Shown one piece after another: positions 34,055 through 44,836 of a stretch of DNA of 64,000 nt; position 1 is the stretch's first letter; each line of letters opens with the position of its first letter. The notes beneath the pieces were generated by a model. That model made no database searches. It worked only from the letters and a program-made list of their open reading frames with translations, and was not told the origin of the DNA. Source of the stretch: Ryuthela nishihirai (lineage: Eukaryota > Arthropoda > Arachnida > Araneae > Heptathelidae); NCBI GenBank assembly GCA_038380435.1, contig JAWZYU010000005.1:35300001-35364000 (forward strand). Direction: 5' to 3'. Made by a program: the position numbers and the translations under genes.

Positions 34055-34435
34055 GGGCGGGGTCTAGCGCGGCAAGTCTACCTCAGTCTAGCGCGGCAAG
34101 CTTATAATCTGCAGTTCCCAGGCTCGAGTCCCGGCTGGATCAGCGTTAACATTTATCTCCGTAAATCTTCCCGCCATGGTCAGTAGGAGACACCGATGGG
34201 CTTGGAAAGGCCGGATGGGTTATTAAACCGTGGCTCCGTGTGCGGGAGAGCCGTGCTCTGCACACGTTAAAGAACATGCTGGATGGCCTTGACGGGAGGT
34301 TACCATCTGTCTCCCAACAGCTGTTCCAGTGGATCTCCTCCAGCAACCTTCTCTGAATCTTCGGGGACCATGTGACCTGGCCATTCAGCTCATGGTGTGC
34401 AAAAAAGTGCCGCTCAGAGGTAAATCAACCAACCC
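34055..34435 (+). mobile_element. SINE A copy with rearranged head
   Basis: Plus strand. The A-box part is duplicated (TCTAGCGCGGCAAG occurs twice, near 34069 and 34087), and there is a deletion in the body near 34215. It ends GTAAATCAACCAACCC. Confidence 0.88.
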
Positions 34436-34436
34436 T

Positions 34437-34556
34437 CTGCGTGAACTTGTAGAGGATTGAGCAACTATGCCTGAACTTGTAGAGGATTGAGCAACTATGC
34501 CTGAACTTGTAGAGGATTGAGCAACTATGCCTGAACTTGTAGAACGTTGAGGATCA
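34437..34556. repeat. 30-bp minisatellite, about four units
   Basis: The unit CCTGAACTTGTAGAGGATTG + AGCAACTATG is repeated almost perfectly about four times directly after a SINE A tail. Its length is a multiple of three, and on the minus strand it reads as a 10-residue repeat SSTSSGIVAQ within an open frame 34385-34624 whose end runs into the SINE. No known protein family was recognised. Confidence 0.85.
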
Positions 34557-35140
34557 GTACTGCCAGTAGATTTGAATAACTCAGTCAACGTTAGCTGATT
34601 AGACTGCCTTCTAACGTCTTTCAAATGAGAAAGGTAGTGATGGTTGTAACTTCGATGGCCTCTTAAATTTCGAGCTTCGATTTAATATAGGATCACATTC
34701 AAGAAGCTCATTGAATATACTATCAAGTGTTCTTAATAATGACGAAAGCTTAGCTTCCTCGGTCGTAACAGTGAAAAACTGAACAATGAATAATTGACTA
34801 CTAATATTTTAGAGCGAATTCGTGAACATACGAATTCGCACTTAATGAGTTCGCGAATACGAGAGGTTTGCTGGTACATCCGTAAACAGAGAAAGCTTGC
34901 TTTCAAATCGCCATATTCTAATATTGGGTCATCCATACTGAGTAAAAAAGGGAGAAAGGTTGCTGATTATGTTACATGAGAACGAAAAGAAAGGTTAGGA
35001 GGTGGTGTTATGTAATACTAAAAGCAATCAACATATTTGTTATTTTCTTACTTATACCGGTGGATATCAGATTATTAACTTTCAAGTAGGGAACGATTCG
35101 TACTTACGAGCATTCTATATTACAAAGAATTGCTACTCTC
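34557..35140. other. No gene recognised
   Basis: The minus-strand frame through the minisatellite begins at about 34624; the rest is AT-rich. Overlapping frames at 34733-34979 on both strands share an internal inverted repeat (GAATTCGTGAACATACGAATTC at 34817-34838, too short to classify). Confidence 0.35.
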
Positions 35141-35148
35141 TATCACAG

Positions 35149-35449
35149 GTTGGGTTGTTTTTCCTCTGAGCGGCACTTTTTTTTGCACACAATGGGCTAA
35201 ATGGCCAGGTCACAAGGACCCCGAAGGCTCAGAGAAGGTTGGGGGAGGGGAACCACTGGAACAGCTGTTGGGAGACAGATGGTAGCCTCCCGTCAAGGCC
35301 ACCCAGCGTGTTTTTTAACGTGCACGGGGTATGGCTCTCCCGCACATGGGGCCACTGCTTAACGTCCCATCCGACGAACGGCGGCATTTCCAAGTCCATC
35401 GGTGTCCCCTACTGACCGTAGGCAGGGCGGGGAGTTTGGCGGAGATACT
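35149..35449 (-). mobile_element. 5'-truncated SINE A with TSD
   Basis: Minus strand. The tRNA-like head is absent: the element stops at GCGGAGATA and is flanked by CTCTATCACAG (left) and CTCTATCACGG (right). Confidence 0.92.
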
Positions 35450-35591
35450 CTATCACGGCTATCGGCAGACATATTTTCAGGGGGAGGAACGAAATAAGAA
35501 AATTTTCGTTATATAAATATTTGGATCGAACTGTTCATTATTAAGCTCAGATGCGAATATAGCAATCATGCTTATCTCACATCATATAGTA

Positions 35592-35923
35592 CTGTGCGAA
35601 TTAGTTGGGACAATCATCATGAAGTTGCATAAGGTATTGGAGTGTCCAGGAAATTCAGCCGATCTAAACCCCATTGAAAATTTGTGGGCCATTATTAAAG
35701 CGCTCATATCTAAGATGGATTGCACGACGAAAACCAAAATGATAGAAAGTATCATGAAAGTGTGGTACTACGACCCTGAAGGAAGGAGATGTGTGGAAAG
35801 CTAGTGGCATCAATGGTTGAGAGGGTGGGAGAAGTAATTAAAGCTAAGGGGGGTCACTTTCACTATTAACTACACTATTAAACAAATAAATCTTGTCCCA
35901 ATTGTCCCAACTAATTTGCACAG
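35592..35923 (+). mobile_element. Internally deleted Tc1-like element (332 bp)
   Basis: The left end CTGTGCGAATTAGTTGGGAC and the right end GTCCCAACTAATTTGCACAG are near-perfect inverted repeats next to TA on both sides. Directly after the left TIR the frame enters the transposase C-terminus: VLECPGNSADLNPIENLWAI, then DCTTKTKMIESIMKVWY and a frameshifted AKGGHF-like end. Everything from the N-terminus to the second catalytic Asp is deleted, so it is a non-autonomous derivative carrying only the third-acid region. Confidence 0.9.
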
Positions 35924-36261
35924 TATTGTAATTCCAACTAAGGATGCCTGTAAACAAAACAGAAGAGAAAACGAAAAAGAAAAAAATTATTAAAAATGCA
36001 TGTAAGAAACTTTTTTGCTTATTAATAAATAAAAATAGTGATATGCTTCCGAATAAAAGAAAAACATGTAAAAAATTCAAGATTAGATTTCGGTAGGGAA
36101 AAAACAACATTGATCTTTGGTACACCTGTATTGTCTGTTATTATGTATTTCAGAGAGTTTGTTTGTTCAAGGACTCATCCTAAACGATAAGAGACAGAAA
36201 CACCAAATTCGGCATACAACTTCATCTCATGCTAACTTAGTACAATGCCCCCCCCCCCCTG

Positions 36262-36644
36262 GGGCGGGAGTGGCTCAGTCGGTAGCGTGCCAGGCTCGTA
36301 ATCTGTAGTTCCCAGGTTCGAGTCCCAGCTGGGTCAGCGTTGAGATTTATCTCCGCAAAATTCCCCGCCCTGCCCACGGTCAGTAGGGGACACCGATGAG
36401 CTTGGAAAGGCCGCCGTCCGTCGGATGGGACGTTAAGCCGTGGCCCCATGTGTGGGAGAGCCATACCCTGTGCACGTTAAAGAACACGCTGTATGGCCTT
36501 GACGGGAGGCTACTATCTGTCTCCCAACAGCTGTTCCAGTGGGTCCCCTCCCCCAACCTTCTCTGAGCCTTCGGGTCCTTGTGACCTGGCCATTTAGCCC
36601 ATGGTGTGCAAAAAAGTGCCGCTCAGAGGTAAAACAACCGAACC
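36262..36644 (+). mobile_element. SINE A copy between C-runs
   Basis: Plus strand, full length from GGGGCGGGAGTGGCTCAGTC to AACAACCGAACCC. It is preceded by a C-run at 36248-36258 and ends in another long C-run at 36644-36657. Confidence 0.93.
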
Positions 36645-36649
36645 CCCCC

Positions 36650-37130
36650 CCCCCCCTCCCCATACACACAAATAAAAAAAAACGGATTAATCATGCATAA
36701 TGATAGGGGAATTGGTAGTGGGGCTTAGACACTGATATACTTGTGTTTTTTCAACCGTGGGCTGACGTCAGCTCGTGCACTAGCTTAATATGCGATAATA
36801 TTAAATTATTGATGAGCTTTTACCGACAGATTTAGGTGGCCTGTATATCTCCATATTTTTAGGAGCGATTGGTCCCAAATTTGGAATGTTGCTCTTCACG
36901 TATGGCCCTGTGTTGGGTAAAAAATATCGGATTCCAACCTGCCGGTGTGACGGAATTAATTTATTTTGCAAGTGCCGGGAATCTGGTAATTGTCGTTTGT
37001 CTGTAAATGAACCTCATTTATCTGACCCTCGATTAACCGACACTAGTGTCAATTTTTTTTTGTTTCTAGAGAAAAATTAAAAATTATTCAGCATTTTGGA
37101 TAGGTATTGATGAAATATTACCTTTCGTAT
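36650..37130. other. No gene recognised
   Basis: Mixed sequence with no coding motif. A 64-codon frame at 36886-37080 has several Cys (TCRCDGINLFCKCRESGNC) but no recognised family and no flanking signals. Confidence 0.3.
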
Positions 37131-37139
37131 TTTTTGAAA

Positions 37140-37640
37140 CTCTCAATAGCTTACTAGAGCCCTCTAATGGTGGAAAATGCCAAAACTTGAAAAGAAATAT
37201 TACAAACGATCCATTCGTGCCAAAAATGTGAAATTTTGGTAGTAGGGTGTGATGGTCAAGTCATTGGCTGCAATAATTAGCCCTCTTACCTTCAATGGGG
37301 ATGATGAAACGCAACTTTTCGTTTTAAGACACGAATGGAAATACTAGTACACTATTTTTTTTTGCATTTCTCCAAACCATCGACTAGCTTGAATTTTCAC
37401 TGGTAGAGAATGTAAAGAACGAAAATAAAACCTTAATATTGCCCTCTAACGGTGAAAATTTTAAAATGTAAAATTTTAAAGGAATGTTGCAAAATATATA
37501 TTTAGTCAAGAAATTCGAAATTTAGTTGGTAGGATGTGATAAGGTGAAGGGATTTGTACTGGCAGCAAAGATATTTCCCCCCTTATCACTAGGAATGTTG
37601 AGAGAAATGAAAACTTTTCTTTTAAGAGGTGAATCAAAAA
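37140..37640. repeat. Two diverged copies of a ~283-bp unit
   Basis: GCCCTCTAATGGTGGAAAAT at 37158 matches GCCCTCTAACGGTGAAAATT at 37441. Later landmarks match too (GAAATTTTGGTAGTAGGGTG versus GAAATTTAGTTGGTAGGATG; CTTTTCGTTTTAAGACACGA versus CTTTTCTTTTAAGAGGTGAA). The copies are strongly diverged, so the duplication is old. Confidence 0.65.
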
Positions 37641-37689
37641 AAGTAATTTTTGTTATATGCTTTTATTTTCTAAAAGGCAAACCTTACTT

Positions 37690-38530
37690 TGCTTAGAGTC
37701 ATGATGAGAGCAAACTCTATGTCAAATTCAGTAATAATAGTTTTTACCATTTAGGAAAATCTTTTTACCCTGTTTTATGTAGAGGGTCTTTTTTGTGAGG
37801 GAAAGGTTTGGTGAAGTGAAAGCTTCATATTGTTTAAAGCGAGGATGAGAGGAAATTGTATACGAAATTCGGAGATCCTACTTTTTATCGTTTAGGAGAA
37901 ATTACCTGATATTTGCGTGTGTATGTGGTAGTGGGGAGGACTTTTTTGTGGAGAGAGAAGAAAGATGGGAGCTCAAATCCGTACGTTTCTTTAATCTACC
38001 ATGAGGGGAAGTTGCATGCCGAATTCGGTAATCATAGCTATTATCGTTTAAGAGAAATCCTTCCCAGTTTTTTCTAAAGAAAAAGTCATAACTTCGAAGG
38101 AGCCAGTTCTTAAGGGGGAAATAAATCTTGAGAGTGACTATTTTAAGTTGCGGTTTGACGAAACTATGTACTGAATTTGGTGGATCAATCTCTTACAATT
38201 TACAAACAGTTCGTATCCACTTTTTTGGGGGGTGGGGGGGTGGGGGGAGTTTATTCGGTGAGGAAAAGCTTTTAAATGTTCTAACCCATACATTGCTCTA
38301 AGTTACGATTATAGAAAGTTGTATACTTAATTTAGAGGTTTTAGTTCTTATCATTTGGTAGCAGTTCCTACCACTTTTAGCGGGAGGGAGGCATTTGTTT
38401 TGGGGAGGAGGAAATATTTTGGGGTCCGAAACCTTGCATTGGTCAAGTTACGATTAGAGGAAGCGGTGTACTGAGTTTGTTTCTAATTGGTATCTTATCA
38501 TTTAATAATGATATAATACATTATTAATTT
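37690..38530. repeat. Ancient tandem array, period ~150 bp, six units
   Basis: A landmark like TATCGTTTAGGAGAAAT appears at about 37746, 37886, 38042, 38194, 38349 and 38496 (spacings 140-156). Each is preceded by a GAAATTGTATACGAAATTCG-like stretch and followed by a G-rich stretch. Units are highly diverged, and no coding capacity was recognised. Confidence 0.65.
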
Positions 38531-38889
38531 TTTTATTTATATCATTTAATAATAATGGTAATCTTATCACTTTTTAAAAGAGAAAGGGGAATTTTTTGAA
38601 GGGAGGAAAATTTTTGGGGTTCCTTAAAACAAAAAGACAAGCTGACCCTTTCGGATATTTATAGATTCTTTTTTAGTCTGGTATTTAGAAATGCTTTGAT
38701 GTCATTCACAAGCTGTGAAATAATGGTTATAGAAAAAAAAATAGGGATTATTATTCATGGCCTAAAATAGATTAATATGTATATCAATGAGAAGCATATG
38801 TTTCAAATTACTAAAAAATAATTCATGAAAAGGAGCCCACATATAGGTGTTTAGTATTAAGAAATATATCATGGGTCTGTAATACCTAG

Positions 38890-39275
38890 GGGCGGAGGTG
38901 GCTCAGTCGGTAGCGCGCCAGGCTCGTAATCTGTAGTTCCCAGGTTCGAGTCCCAGCTGGGTCAGCGTTGAGATTTATCTCCGCAAAATTTCCGCCCTGC
39001 CCACGGTCAGTAGGGGACACCGATGGGCTTGGAAAAGCCGCCGTCCGTCGGATGGGACGTTAAGCCGTGGCCCCGTGTGCGGGAGAGCCATACCCTGTGC
39101 ACGTTAAAGAACACGCTGGATGGCCTTGACGGGGGGCTACCATCTGTCTCCCAACAGCTGTTCCAGTGGGGTCCCCTCCCCCAACCTTCTCTGAGCCTTC
39201 GGGGTCCATGTGACCTGGCCATTTAGCCCATGGTGTGCAAAAAGTGCCGCTCAGAGGTAAAACAACACAACCCAA
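38890..39275 (+). mobile_element. SINE A copy with perfect 14-bp TSD
   Basis: Plus strand, full length. TCTGTAATACCTAG flanks both sides (38876-38889 and 39276-39289). It is one of the youngest insertions, judged by the intact duplication. Confidence 0.96.
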
Positions 39276-39289
39276 TCTGTAATACCTAG

Positions 39290-40879
39290 TGCGTCCATCC
39301 GTGTTACAAAACAAATAACGACCGACGAAGGATTAAAAATCAAACTTTTTAAAATTCATACATTTTTCTTCCTTGCATTTTTTTTTTTGTTCTGGAAATA
39401 GACAAATTAAGAAAAATAATTAAAAGTATTGGGATACTTTCTTATTATGTGAATGGAAAGCTATGTTGAAAGTTTTCTAACCATGAAATAAAGGCTTTTT
39501 TTTAGCAAACTGTTGCAGGAAATTTAAAATGTTCACCCAATCATGATTTTGAACAATATTTACTAATTAAAGGGTTTTCGCGGCTGAAACATTAAACAAT
39601 AATGAGAATTACTCGTAAGAATTTACCTTGAAAGTTATATCAAATCGTTTGCTAAAATAAATGTAATTTAAAAGTTCATCTGAATTGGATTTTTTAGTTT
39701 CATCAATTTTAAAAATGCTTAATGCGGGCAACCTAAATGTTGTTTGAAAGAAATGTTGGAATGTTGTTTAAAATTGAGATTTGGATAAATTTTAAAGAGA
39801 TCTATAATTTATCTCTTGTTGCAATTCTCTGTAAAAAAAAATCGATTTTCGTAGTTAGATAGCTTTAAATGAGATTTTTTATTCACAAAAATGAACCAAA
39901 AAATTAATTCACATAATCCCAATACGTTTGATAACATGTTGTACATTCTCATAATCTGTATTCTTTAAAACTGCACTTTCTGTTGTCAGAAGAGAGAATG
40001 TTTTAAAGAGAGAGAATCGCTCTTTATTCTATGGATAATTGCAACTCCTTCATTACAACATCTAAGAAGTGAATCGACATAACATCGTTGTCGCTTGAAC
40101 AAATCATAAGACATAAATGAAGACTCCCTATTATGTTGGTGATCCTACGCAAATGCCTAACCTGTCTTTTGTAAATTCCGACCTTCTCTGTTACAGATAT
40201 ATATGGATATATTTTTAAACACATAGCTAAAAAATGATATGGGCGCCTTCAGCACCCCCTATGTTGTGATGCTCCAGGCGGTCGCCCACTCCGCTGGTCC
40301 CTTGCACCTGACTCAGGTAGAGACAAAATGAAACTTAACAACTTTATTATGAAAAATGCTGCAGTTTAAAATACTGGACTTTCTGGCAATCTAAGAAGAT
40401 TAACTATTCATCACACTATACTCTACCAGCACGTAGAGGACTTACTATACCACGTGTATATGCTCAGACTTCCCTCTTCAGTTTCCAAGGGAAGATTATT
40501 GGACTTTGCGAGACTTCCACTGCCTACCTCAACCCAGACCACCACACTCAAAACCATGGTCAACCTAACTATCTCATTCCCAGACCACTTCTGCTTGACG
40601 TCCATTCTCCGTCTTCGCCTCACTTCTGTTTCTCTCGTTTTCTTTTTCTTCCGGTCCAGCTCCAGGGCTCATAACACATTAGACTAACACTCTGCATCCA
40701 GTTTAATATTCCCTGATTGCCCCAGTCAGTTCCCATTCATTAAATTGACCTTCACCTGAACCAATAACCCTTGTATGCTTCACGTAAGCTGGAAGCCGAT
40801 TATAGATTCTTCCACTTCGGACGCATGGCAACAATCTCTAATCCAACTGTAGGAGGTCACTTCCATTCACAATGTAAGA
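39290..40879. other. No gene recognised
   Basis: AT-rich to 40230, then a more balanced stretch (40230-40870) with short frames on both strands and no motif. Nothing I can assign. Confidence 0.35.
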
Positions 40880-40891
40880 AACAAATATAGC

Positions 40892-41276
40892 GTTGAGTTG
40901 TTTTACCTCTGAGCGGCACTTTTTTGCACACCATGGGCTAAATGGCCAGGTCACATGGACCCCGAAGGCTCAGAGAAGGTTGGGGAAGGGGACCCACTGG
41001 AACATCTGTTGGGAGACAGATGGTAGCCTCCCGTCAAGGCCATCCAGCGTGTTCTTTAACGTGCACAGGGTATGACTCTCCCGCACACGGGACCACGGCT
41101 TAACGTCCCATCCAACGGACGGCGTCCTTTCCAAGCCCATCGGTGTCCCCTACTGACCGTGGGCAGGGCGGGGAATTTTGCAGAGATAAATCTCAACGCT
41201 GATCCAGCTGGGACTCGAACCTGGGAACTACAGATTACGAGTCTGGCGCGCTACCGACTGAGCCACCCCCGCCCCT
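40892..41276 (-). mobile_element. SINE A copy with perfect 12-bp TSD
   Basis: Minus strand, full length. AACAAATATAGC flanks it at 40880-40891 and 41277-41288. Confidence 0.95.
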
Positions 41277-41289
41277 AACAAATATAGCA

Positions 41290-41940
41290 ATACATATAAA
41301 TATGCAGTTGAAGGGAAGGTAGTGTCAAACTTGACAGATAAGAAAATATGGATAAATTATTAATTTAAATTTTATACTATCTGATTTCTTTTAAAATTTG
41401 TTATGGTAGCGAAACACAGAATACCAAGTGAAATATTGAAATATTTTTGACTCCAAATGCTTTCATGCTCAACCTGTTTTTGAAATTATGCGATTCATTT
41501 AAAAAAAAAACGTGATTACACGAAGTTATCAATCAACTTTTATCAGTATCTCGTGTAGAAAGAGAATTTGGGCTTATGAGATATATTGTGTGGATCGTGT
41601 TTGAGGAATATTAGGAAACAGAAAGATAAAATTCTGTAATGTGATTGGGCGTTCTATACCTCGAGAGTCAGAAGAATCATCTACCTTTGGATGTTAAAAG
41701 GGATTGAATTTTCTCGATTACTTTGTAAAGGCTTGTGACGATATGATTTCTAATAAGCCATTTTCAATGCAGATCTTGCTCAGCTCCCAGTAGTTTTGTG
41801 GTAGAACACTCTGGAAACTTCTGATGGGAGGAGGGGGGTTGAGTCTAATAGTCTTTTTTTTCGTTTCAGCCTTTGATTTTTGGGGACTTCCTTAAGAAAT
41901 ATACTTTACTCGAACCCTCCGGGGGAGGGTCCCCCTTGGG
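41290..41940. other. No gene recognised
   Basis: AT-rich sequence without coding signature. Confidence 0.35.
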
Positions 41941-42198
41941 TACAGTCGCTCAAAAAAATATCCAAACACTATGGTGGATTACAGAATGCAGAAAAAATAT
42001 CTGGCAACGATTTTTTTTAGAAATTAGTGATCTGGCAACCCTTCGTGTGTTCATCTTGTACAGTACACGAAGGTAACTACCCTTCGTGTACTGTACAAGA
42101 TGGTTGCCAGATCACTAATTTCTAAAAAAACTTTGCCAGATGTTTTTTCTGAATTCTGTAATCAATTATAGTGTTCGGATATTTTTTGAGCGACTGTA
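41941..42198. mobile_element. Tc1/mariner-type palindromic MITE, 258 bp
   Basis: It begins TACAGTCGCTCAAAAAAATA and ends TATTTTTTGAGCGACTGTA. The arms (about 120 bases each) pair along almost their whole length, with the turn near 42076; the inner part CTTGTACAGTACACGAAGG pairs with its inverse. TA flanks are included at each end. No coding frame. The TIR style is typical of Tc1/mariner derivatives. Confidence 0.9.
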
Positions 42199-42428
42199 CA
42201 CCAATGTTCTTACTTGAACATGATATTATTCATATCAAATCAGTTTAACCATTAAATTTTCCTTTAACTTAAAATTGTTTTATATGCTTTTTGTTATAAG
42301 CAATTATTGTTACACCCAAGTCTGTAATAATAAGCACTATAGCTGACATATTGCAACTGTGATAAGAAGCAAACGTATAAAAAAATAAAAAAAACATAAG
42401 TTCATAGCCTACGCACCCGTAGGCTATG

Positions 42429-42645
42429 AACAATCTTGATTACAGAGGAAAAATGTCTTGAGCCTGGAGGAATACGAACCCACTGATAACATGTCAGGCT
42501 TTCATGACTGATCCCATCGTGTAATGCTTAAATAAAGGCATCAATAGAGTGATCAGCTGTCAGAAAACCTGATGTGCTATCAGGAGGTCGTGGCTTCGTA
42601 TTCCAACCGACTTAATCCGATTTTTCTTCTATAATCAAAGTTGTA
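42429..42645. mobile_element. Foldback element with tRNA-like arms, copy 2
   Basis: The left end CAATCTTGATTACAGAGGAA and the right end TTCTTCTATAATCAAAGTTG form imperfect inverted repeats. Inside each arm is a B-box-like segment in opposite orientation (CTTGAGCCTGGAGGAATACG and CGTATTCCAACCGACTTAA). The CCTGA...TCAGG anticodon-stem-like hairpin is seen at 42569-42583. Directly left (42401-42430) is a separate 12-bp-stem hairpin, TTCATAGCCTAC/GTAGGCTATGAA. Confidence 0.6.
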
Positions 42646-42649
42646 TATA

Positions 42650-44240
42650 ATTTAAAATTCGGAAAGTAATTTTAATAAAGGATAAATTAATCAGTTCTTC
42701 ATAAGCGTTTAAAAGAGTTTTATGGTAAATCTGAGTGAAGGTTTTTTTTTTTTAATTTTCGTGTATAAAACAAGGAATAACAGAAACCTGTATTGGACTT
42801 GCTGCAAAAAATTAAAACTTTTAATTCTATATTGTTTTAAGCCGAAATCTGATTCAGCAATTATGCGCTTGTTTCAAAATTTGCTTCCTTACATTGTAAT
42901 TAATTGAGTGACTCATACGTTGTGTTGATAATGACAAGATCAATTTTATACCAAATAAATTGCATTTTATTCCAAATGTTACAAGCGCAAGGTGAAATAA
43001 AAAAAGCAACCACAAGACGAAAGAGATCGCTTACCGTTGTCCTTTTTATTCCACAGATCTTTCTACTTTCAAAAAGTCTAATAATATTCAGTTATAACAC
43101 ACAATTTTCTGGAAAGCATTAAATGTATATATTCTTCTCTTTACTCCTTCGGGGCGTTAAGCTTGTTTTCTCTCTTGCCATAAACAAGATGTTCCAGAGA
43201 TGGGCAACTACATGAGGCAGTCAGCAGCTGCCTAGTTTTAGTTGGCAAACCCTTCTGCATGATGGTTTATGTCTTTGACAGTGGAAAAATATGCTTCAGT
43301 TGGGTACGAGGCAATGAAGCACGTTGTCTTCCGCTTCCTAGTTGTGTGCACACGGGACTGAAAGGAGCTGCTTGCCTCTAACAAATCCCCACCCCGCCGC
43401 TGGAAGACATGATGGAGTGGACCCGTCTCCTATGCTTCCCAGGCCCACTGCCAACAAAACAAAACGTCGAGTACTTTGGCCGGCTAAAGTTTAATGTGAC
43501 TCCACTCCACTCGCTCCTTCGCCCCTGAAAAATTCATGGGCTGCACGCGATGCGCGAGCCGGTCGCCAAGGTGCACTTTGCGCCTCCATTTTTAACGGCG
43601 CTCATCTGTCCGAGACGTTGGCCTCCATCACTGCTTTATGTAGCGCCGCTGCAACGCCGACGCCGCTAATTTCCTGCGTGGTTTGAGGGAAGCCAAAGAA
43701 CAAACTCCCCACTCTCGTCCCGTCAATTGCAAGCGGCTATTTGCATACTTATGTGAAAGCAGCGTCGACCTCCGACGCCTGCGATTCCTCAGGTGCTGCC
43801 CAAGCCGGTCTAATTCACTTAGCCGTGCAGAGGTGCCGTCTGCTTTGCGTTCTTGAGACACTCGGGACGGATCTAACTCAATTACCTCCGCTCCGACGCA
43901 ACGGGGCTCTTTTTTTTGCTCTTTCTTTTCTCTCTGTTTCCGCGGAAGCGGGGATTATAGTCGTATTTGACCCCGCATGGGAACGCCGGACGTCAGCGCT
44001 CCTCTCGGGAGTAAACTGAGGTGAAGTTGCGATGGTAACTACAGTTGGTGTCGCGGTAACAAACGAACAAAGTGTTTCTTTTTTTGCATTTCTTCTAACT
44101 GTGATGAAAGTTTTACTTGAAGACGTTTTGATTTTGTTTCTATTATATTAGATTTTCCATCTTACTTTAATCTTCTGGTTAAGGTACCAAAATTAAGATT
44201 AAGGATTACAGTTGTCAGATATATGATATTGGGAAATATT
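42650..44240. other. No gene recognised; CpG-rich part 43300-44010
   Basis: The left half is AT-rich. About 43300-44010 is rich in CpG (for example CGCGATGCGCGAGCCGGTCG and GCCGCTGCAACGCCGACGCC) and stands out from its surroundings. Overlapping frames at 43628-44019 on both strands share this composition and have no motif. It could be a promoter or enhancer island; I see no core-promoter evidence. Confidence 0.4.
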
Positions 44241-44339
44241 GTATCGTTTAAAGCCGCGTTTCATAAACTGGGTCATGAAAATATGCACAAGAGTTATTTC
44301 TCTCTGCTTTATTTTTACGTTGAAAATTAATATTTAGTT

Positions 44340-44622
44340 GAATAAATTACTTCTTAAGCAGCTGTTTGCGAGAGAAATCTGACAACAGCCTGTCCGTAAA
44401 ACGTACCACAGGAAAGATTTGCAAGGAAGGTGAGACCTCAGCAAAATAGACCGGAGTCTGAAGCCTGATCCCTTTAATCAGTAGATCAGAGTTTTGAAGC
44501 CTGGTCCCTTTGATCAGTAGATCGGAGTTTGGAGTCTGGTCTCTTTGATCATTAAACAGGAGTTTGAAGCCTGGTCCCTTTGATCAGGAGCCAAACGTGC
44601 TAAGCCACTCAACCATGGGGTA
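44340..44622 (-). mobile_element. SINE B, diverged, with internal 35-36 bp tandem repeats
   Basis: Minus-strand SINE B. The head region GAAGCCTGGTCCCTTTGATC is repeated four times (starts near 44454, 44489, 44525, 44560). The repeat covers the B box to the anticodon region, so this copy has several tRNA-like B-box remnants. Confidence 0.8.
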
Positions 44623-44836
44623 GTTAAGAATAGAATTAATTAATTAATTATGTTTGTATCGTTTATTTATTTAGGCTTATATATTGGTAAGTCTTTCAGA
44701 TGTAAGTCCATAGTGATAGTCCATAGTCCATTTGTGATAGGCTTAACCTTTGATTTCCGGATACCTTCCTTTAATGCAAGATCTATTAATTACAGTGTGC
44801 AGTTGTCACTAATGTATAAGTATACCTAGGGGGATG

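Noticed and set aside
34437..34556. CRISPR-like array
   Set aside because: The 30-bp units are contiguous with no spacers. It is a minisatellite, and the window is clearly eukaryotic.
40423..40687. Overlapping frames on both strands near 40.5 kb
   Set aside because: No motif, low-complexity Ser/Leu/Arg composition, and mutually antisense.
43628..44019. Overlapping frames in CpG-rich DNA as a gene
   Set aside because: Both strands are open, which CpG-rich, stop-poor DNA gives by chance. No motif or start context.
44243..44300. hAT-like terminus (CCGCGTTTCATAAACTGGGTCATGAAAA)-like text
   Set aside because: It resembles a hAT 5' end, but no opposite end or 8-bp duplication was found nearby.
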